Source: Bacillota bacterium (GTDB lineage Bacteria; Bacillota; Clostridia; Peptostreptococcales; Anaerovoracaceae). Taken from it: a stretch of DNA of 34,170 nucleotides. The notes below the pieces were generated by a model. That model was given only the letters and a program-made list of their open reading frames with translations, searched no databases and was not told where the DNA came from. The position numbers and the translations under genes were made by a program. This document shows positions 32,533-34,170 of the stretch, one piece after another (position 1 is the stretch's first letter; each line of letters starts with the position of its first letter). The DNA lies in contig JAUNCY010000011.1 in NCBI GenBank assembly GCA_030526325.1, forward strand, positions 1 to 34,170. The letters are read 5' to 3'.

Positions 32533-32873
32533 ATGGTTAAAGAAATAATTTATGAAAACCGCAATGAGGAGCAGGCACAGAAAATGGCTGCGTATATGAA
32601 GAATAAATTTAAGTTTGCGGGAATACCGAAGCCGGAACGGAAAAAGCTGTTCGCTCCGGTGATAAAGAGGAAACGGACACAGAACTGTTGGAAAAAATTA
32701 TCGTCAGATGTTTGAACAGCAATGAATTCTTCATAAACAAAGCTATTGGGTGGAGTTTGCGCGAGTATAGTAAAACGAACCCGGAATGGGTAAAAAATTT
32801 CATTGAAATGAACGAAGAAAGATTAGCCCCTCTGAGCAAAAAAGAGGCTTCAAAATTTTTGCGGTTAAAATGA
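32533..32873 (+). pseudogene. DNA alkylation repair protein (AlkD-like), internal deletion
   Basis: The frame from ATG 32533 reads VKEIIYENRNEEQAQKMAAY MKNKFKFAGIPKPERKKLFA, the N terminus of PF08713-type DNA alkylation repair enzymes. From about 32665 another frame carries KEETDTELLEKIIVRCLNSN, EFFINKAIGWSLREYSKTNP, EWVKNFIEMNEERLAPLSKK EASKFL, the C terminus of the same family. Roughly 110 central residues, including the DNA-binding helical repeats, are gone and the two parts are out of frame. The normal protein is about 220-240 residues; this one is clearly dead. Its promoter (32438) and ribosome site (GGAG) remain. Confidence 0.8.
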
Positions 32874-32883
32874 AAGCAGGTTT

Positions 32884-32922
32884 CCCGCCGGACAGGATTG
32901 TTCGGCGGGTCGCTTTTCTGCT
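32884..32922 (+). terminator. Terminator after the alkD-like pseudogene
   Basis: CCCGCCG (32884-32890) pairs with CGGCGGG (32903-32909), then a moderately T-rich tail. Confidence 0.6.
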
Positions 32923-32946
32923 TTTCTGCAGGTTAATATGATTCAA

Positions 32947-33010
32947 GTCTGATAAATTAGTTGTCCGGTAAATATAGTATCTAATAAATAAAATGTCCGG
33001 TAAATTAAAT
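32947..33010. repeat. Four repeats in exact 16-bp register
   Basis: Units start at 32947, 32963, 32979 and 32995. The 11-base cores are GTCTGATAAAT, GTCCGGTAAAT, ATCTAATAAAT and GTCCGGTAAAT (consensus GTCyGrTAAAT), each followed by an AT-rich 5-mer. Multiple same-oriented sites like this occur at the ends of IS21- and Tn7/Mu-like transposons, but also as iterons or regulator sites. No transposase is adjacent, so a leftover transposon end is my first guess. Confidence 0.75.
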
Positions 33011-33082
33011 GACTGCTGTGTACAGATATTTTCAATTGACGGACGGTCTGCGTCTGTGCAGGAATGCAGCAATTAATGAATC

Positions 33083-34117
33083 CTATCTTTTTCTGTTCCG
33101 TTTGTTGATTTTAGAAATCTCTTTAAATTTCTTTTCCTTTGCTTCCAGATAGTTTCCGCTGTCTACAAAATAGGAGTTTTCTTTTATCAGCTTTTGATAT
33201 GAAAGGAGACGGGAAGGATCCAGCTCGCCGCTTCGAATGGCGGCACGGACGGCACAGCCGGGTTCTCCGGTATGTGTGCAGTTTCGATAACGGCATCCGG
33301 AAGCGATATTTTCAATGTCGGAAAAGGTTTGTTCTATACCGGAAGCAGTATCCCACATTCCGAGTTCGCGCATTCCGGGGGTATCGATAACCATTGCCCC
33401 GTTAGGAAGAAACAGCAGTTCCCGGTGTGTTGTGGTGTGACGCCCTTTGTCATCATTGCGCAGGCCTCCGGCTGCCAGTACGTTTTCACCCAGCAGGCGG
33501 TTAATCAGCGTTGATTTTCCTACTCCGGAAGATCCCATGAATGCGACGGTTCGGCCTTCTGTAATATAAGGAAGAATTTGAATGTATCCGTCGGAATCTT
33601 TATCGGTTGAGGTAAGAATATCCACACCTATGGCAACAGATTCGACTTCCCGCAGCTTTTGAAGAATATCATCGCACAGGTCGGATTTTGTGAGAAGAAC
33701 CACCGGCTCGGCACCGCTTTCCCATGCGGCGGCAAGGTAGCGTTCCAGGCGCCTAAGATTGAAATCGTTGTTAAGACTCATGCATAGGAATACGGTATCA
33801 ATATTTGCTGCGGCAGACTGCTCGGTTCTGGCGGTTCCCGCAGCTTTTCTGACAAACAGGCTTTTGCGAGGCAGCACATGATGTATGATTACCGTTTCCG
33901 CATCAGCGGTGCTCACCATGACATAATCTCCTACTGCGGGATAATCCGATGGAGATTTTACATCGTAATGAAATTTGCCGGATACCAGCGCATTCATCTC
34001 TCCGTTCGAAGTGCGCACACGGTAAATCCCTTTTTCCTGAAGAATTATTCTGCCTGCTGTCAATTCGGGGTATTCGGCGGCCGGCACCGCCCATCTTTCT
34101 GGTATGTTATAATTCAT
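33083..34117 (-). CDS. rsgA: Ribosome small-subunit-dependent GTPase RsgA
   Basis: A 344-residue circularly permuted GTPase that helps mature the 30S subunit. An N-terminal OB-fold (VSGKFHYDVKSPSDYPAVGDYVMV) is followed by permuted G motifs: TKSD (G4), GSSGVGKST (G1), DKGRHTTTHRE (G2), DTPGM (G3), then the zinc site CRYRNCTHTGEPGC and a basic C-terminal helix (KEKKFKEISKINKRNRKR). The start MNYNIPERW at 34117 has AAAGGTGG 4 nt upstream; an in-frame ATG at 34153 also has a good site (AAGGAG, 7 nt) and would add 12 residues, so the start is open. The sequence fits the accessory RsgA-type group of clostridia. Confidence 0.93.
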   Translation of the reverse strand: MNYNIPERWAVPAAEYPELTAGRIILQEKGIYRVRTSNGEMNALVSGKFHYDVKSPSDYPAVGDYVMVSTADAETVIIHHVLPRKSLFVRKAAGTARTEQSAAANIDTVFLCMSLNNDFNLRRLERYLAAAWESGAEPVVLLTKSDLCDDILQKLREVESVAIGVDILTSTDKDSDGYIQILPYITEGRTVAFMGSSGVGKSTLINRLLGENVLAAGGLRNDDKGRHTTTHRELLFLPNGAMVIDTPGMRELGMWDTASGIEQTFSDIENIASGCRYRNCTHTGEPGCAVRAAIRSGELDPSRLLSYQKLIKENSYFVDSGNYLEAKEKKFKEISKINKRNRKR

Positions 34118-34170
34118 TTTTCCACCTTTCCAAATGGGAGTCCAGAATTTCATACACTGACTCCTTGTTC

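Noticed and set aside
32947..33010. The 16-bp repeats as a CRISPR array
   Set aside because: Units are contiguous with only 5 AT-rich bases between 11-base cores, so there are no spacers of CRISPR length, and no cas genes are present.

Overview
The window is from an endospore-forming, anaerobic-type Firmicute, most likely a member of class Clostridia. Evidence for this is a pro-sigma-K gene, the spoIIAA-spoIIAB-sigF operon, a three-gene spoVAC-spoVAD-spoVAE operon of clostridial type, a NifZ/ThiI pair, strong AGGAGG ribosome sites, non-ATG starts and AT-leaning codon use. No rRNA genes are present. I cannot name a genus from sequence alone.

Layout, left to right. (1) 1-2484: the end of a large c-di-GMP signalling protein (REC-GGDEF-EAL-REC-GGDEF). 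(2) 2600-6845: sigK with an intact pro-sequence, a lipoprotein with a low-complexity linker, then an MBOAT acyltransferase and DHHW-family partner, probably for O-acetylation of a surface polysaccharide. (3) 6987-12532: radC, an orphan MinD-like ATPase, RNase Y behind its own consensus promoter and apparently starting at a rare ATT codon, then the cysteine desulfurase and ThiI that together make 4-thiouridine in tRNA. (4) 12712-17293: the sigma-F regulatory operon, a second lipoprotein, and the spoVA operon with a sigma-G-like promoter. (5) 17452-23205: an M29 aminopeptidase (minus), an EamA transporter, a class A penicillin-binding protein (minus) and an orphan HutP. (6) 23291-28328: comEC overlapping holA, then two small membrane proteins and a monofunctional transglycosylase.

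At 28384 a tRNA-Pro(GGG) gene marks the border of a decayed accessory island that runs to about 33080. Directly behind the tRNA are two identical 132-bp tandem repeats that each carry the last 19 nt of the tRNA plus its terminator, followed by a third partial copy. Next come integrase arm-site-like repeats, a frameshifted C-terminal stub of a tyrosine recombinase pointing at the tRNA, and several broken pieces of phage-type polymorphic toxin proteins (an ADP-ribosyltransferase-like module and duplicated pieces of a second module). The island also holds a small intact minus-strand ORF, a compact two-gene unit for paralogous 32-33 residue hydrophobic peptides with their own ribosome sites and a strong terminator, an alkD-like gene with a large internal deletion, and four repeats in exact 16-bp register that look like a transposon end or operator array. 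The chromosome resumes with rsgA on the minus strand.

No complete new multi-gene system is proved here. The candidates most worth following are the paired micro-peptides (31642-31930), the tRNA-tail tandem repeats (28442-28726), the 16-bp-periodic array (32947-33010) and the ATT-initiated RNase Y.
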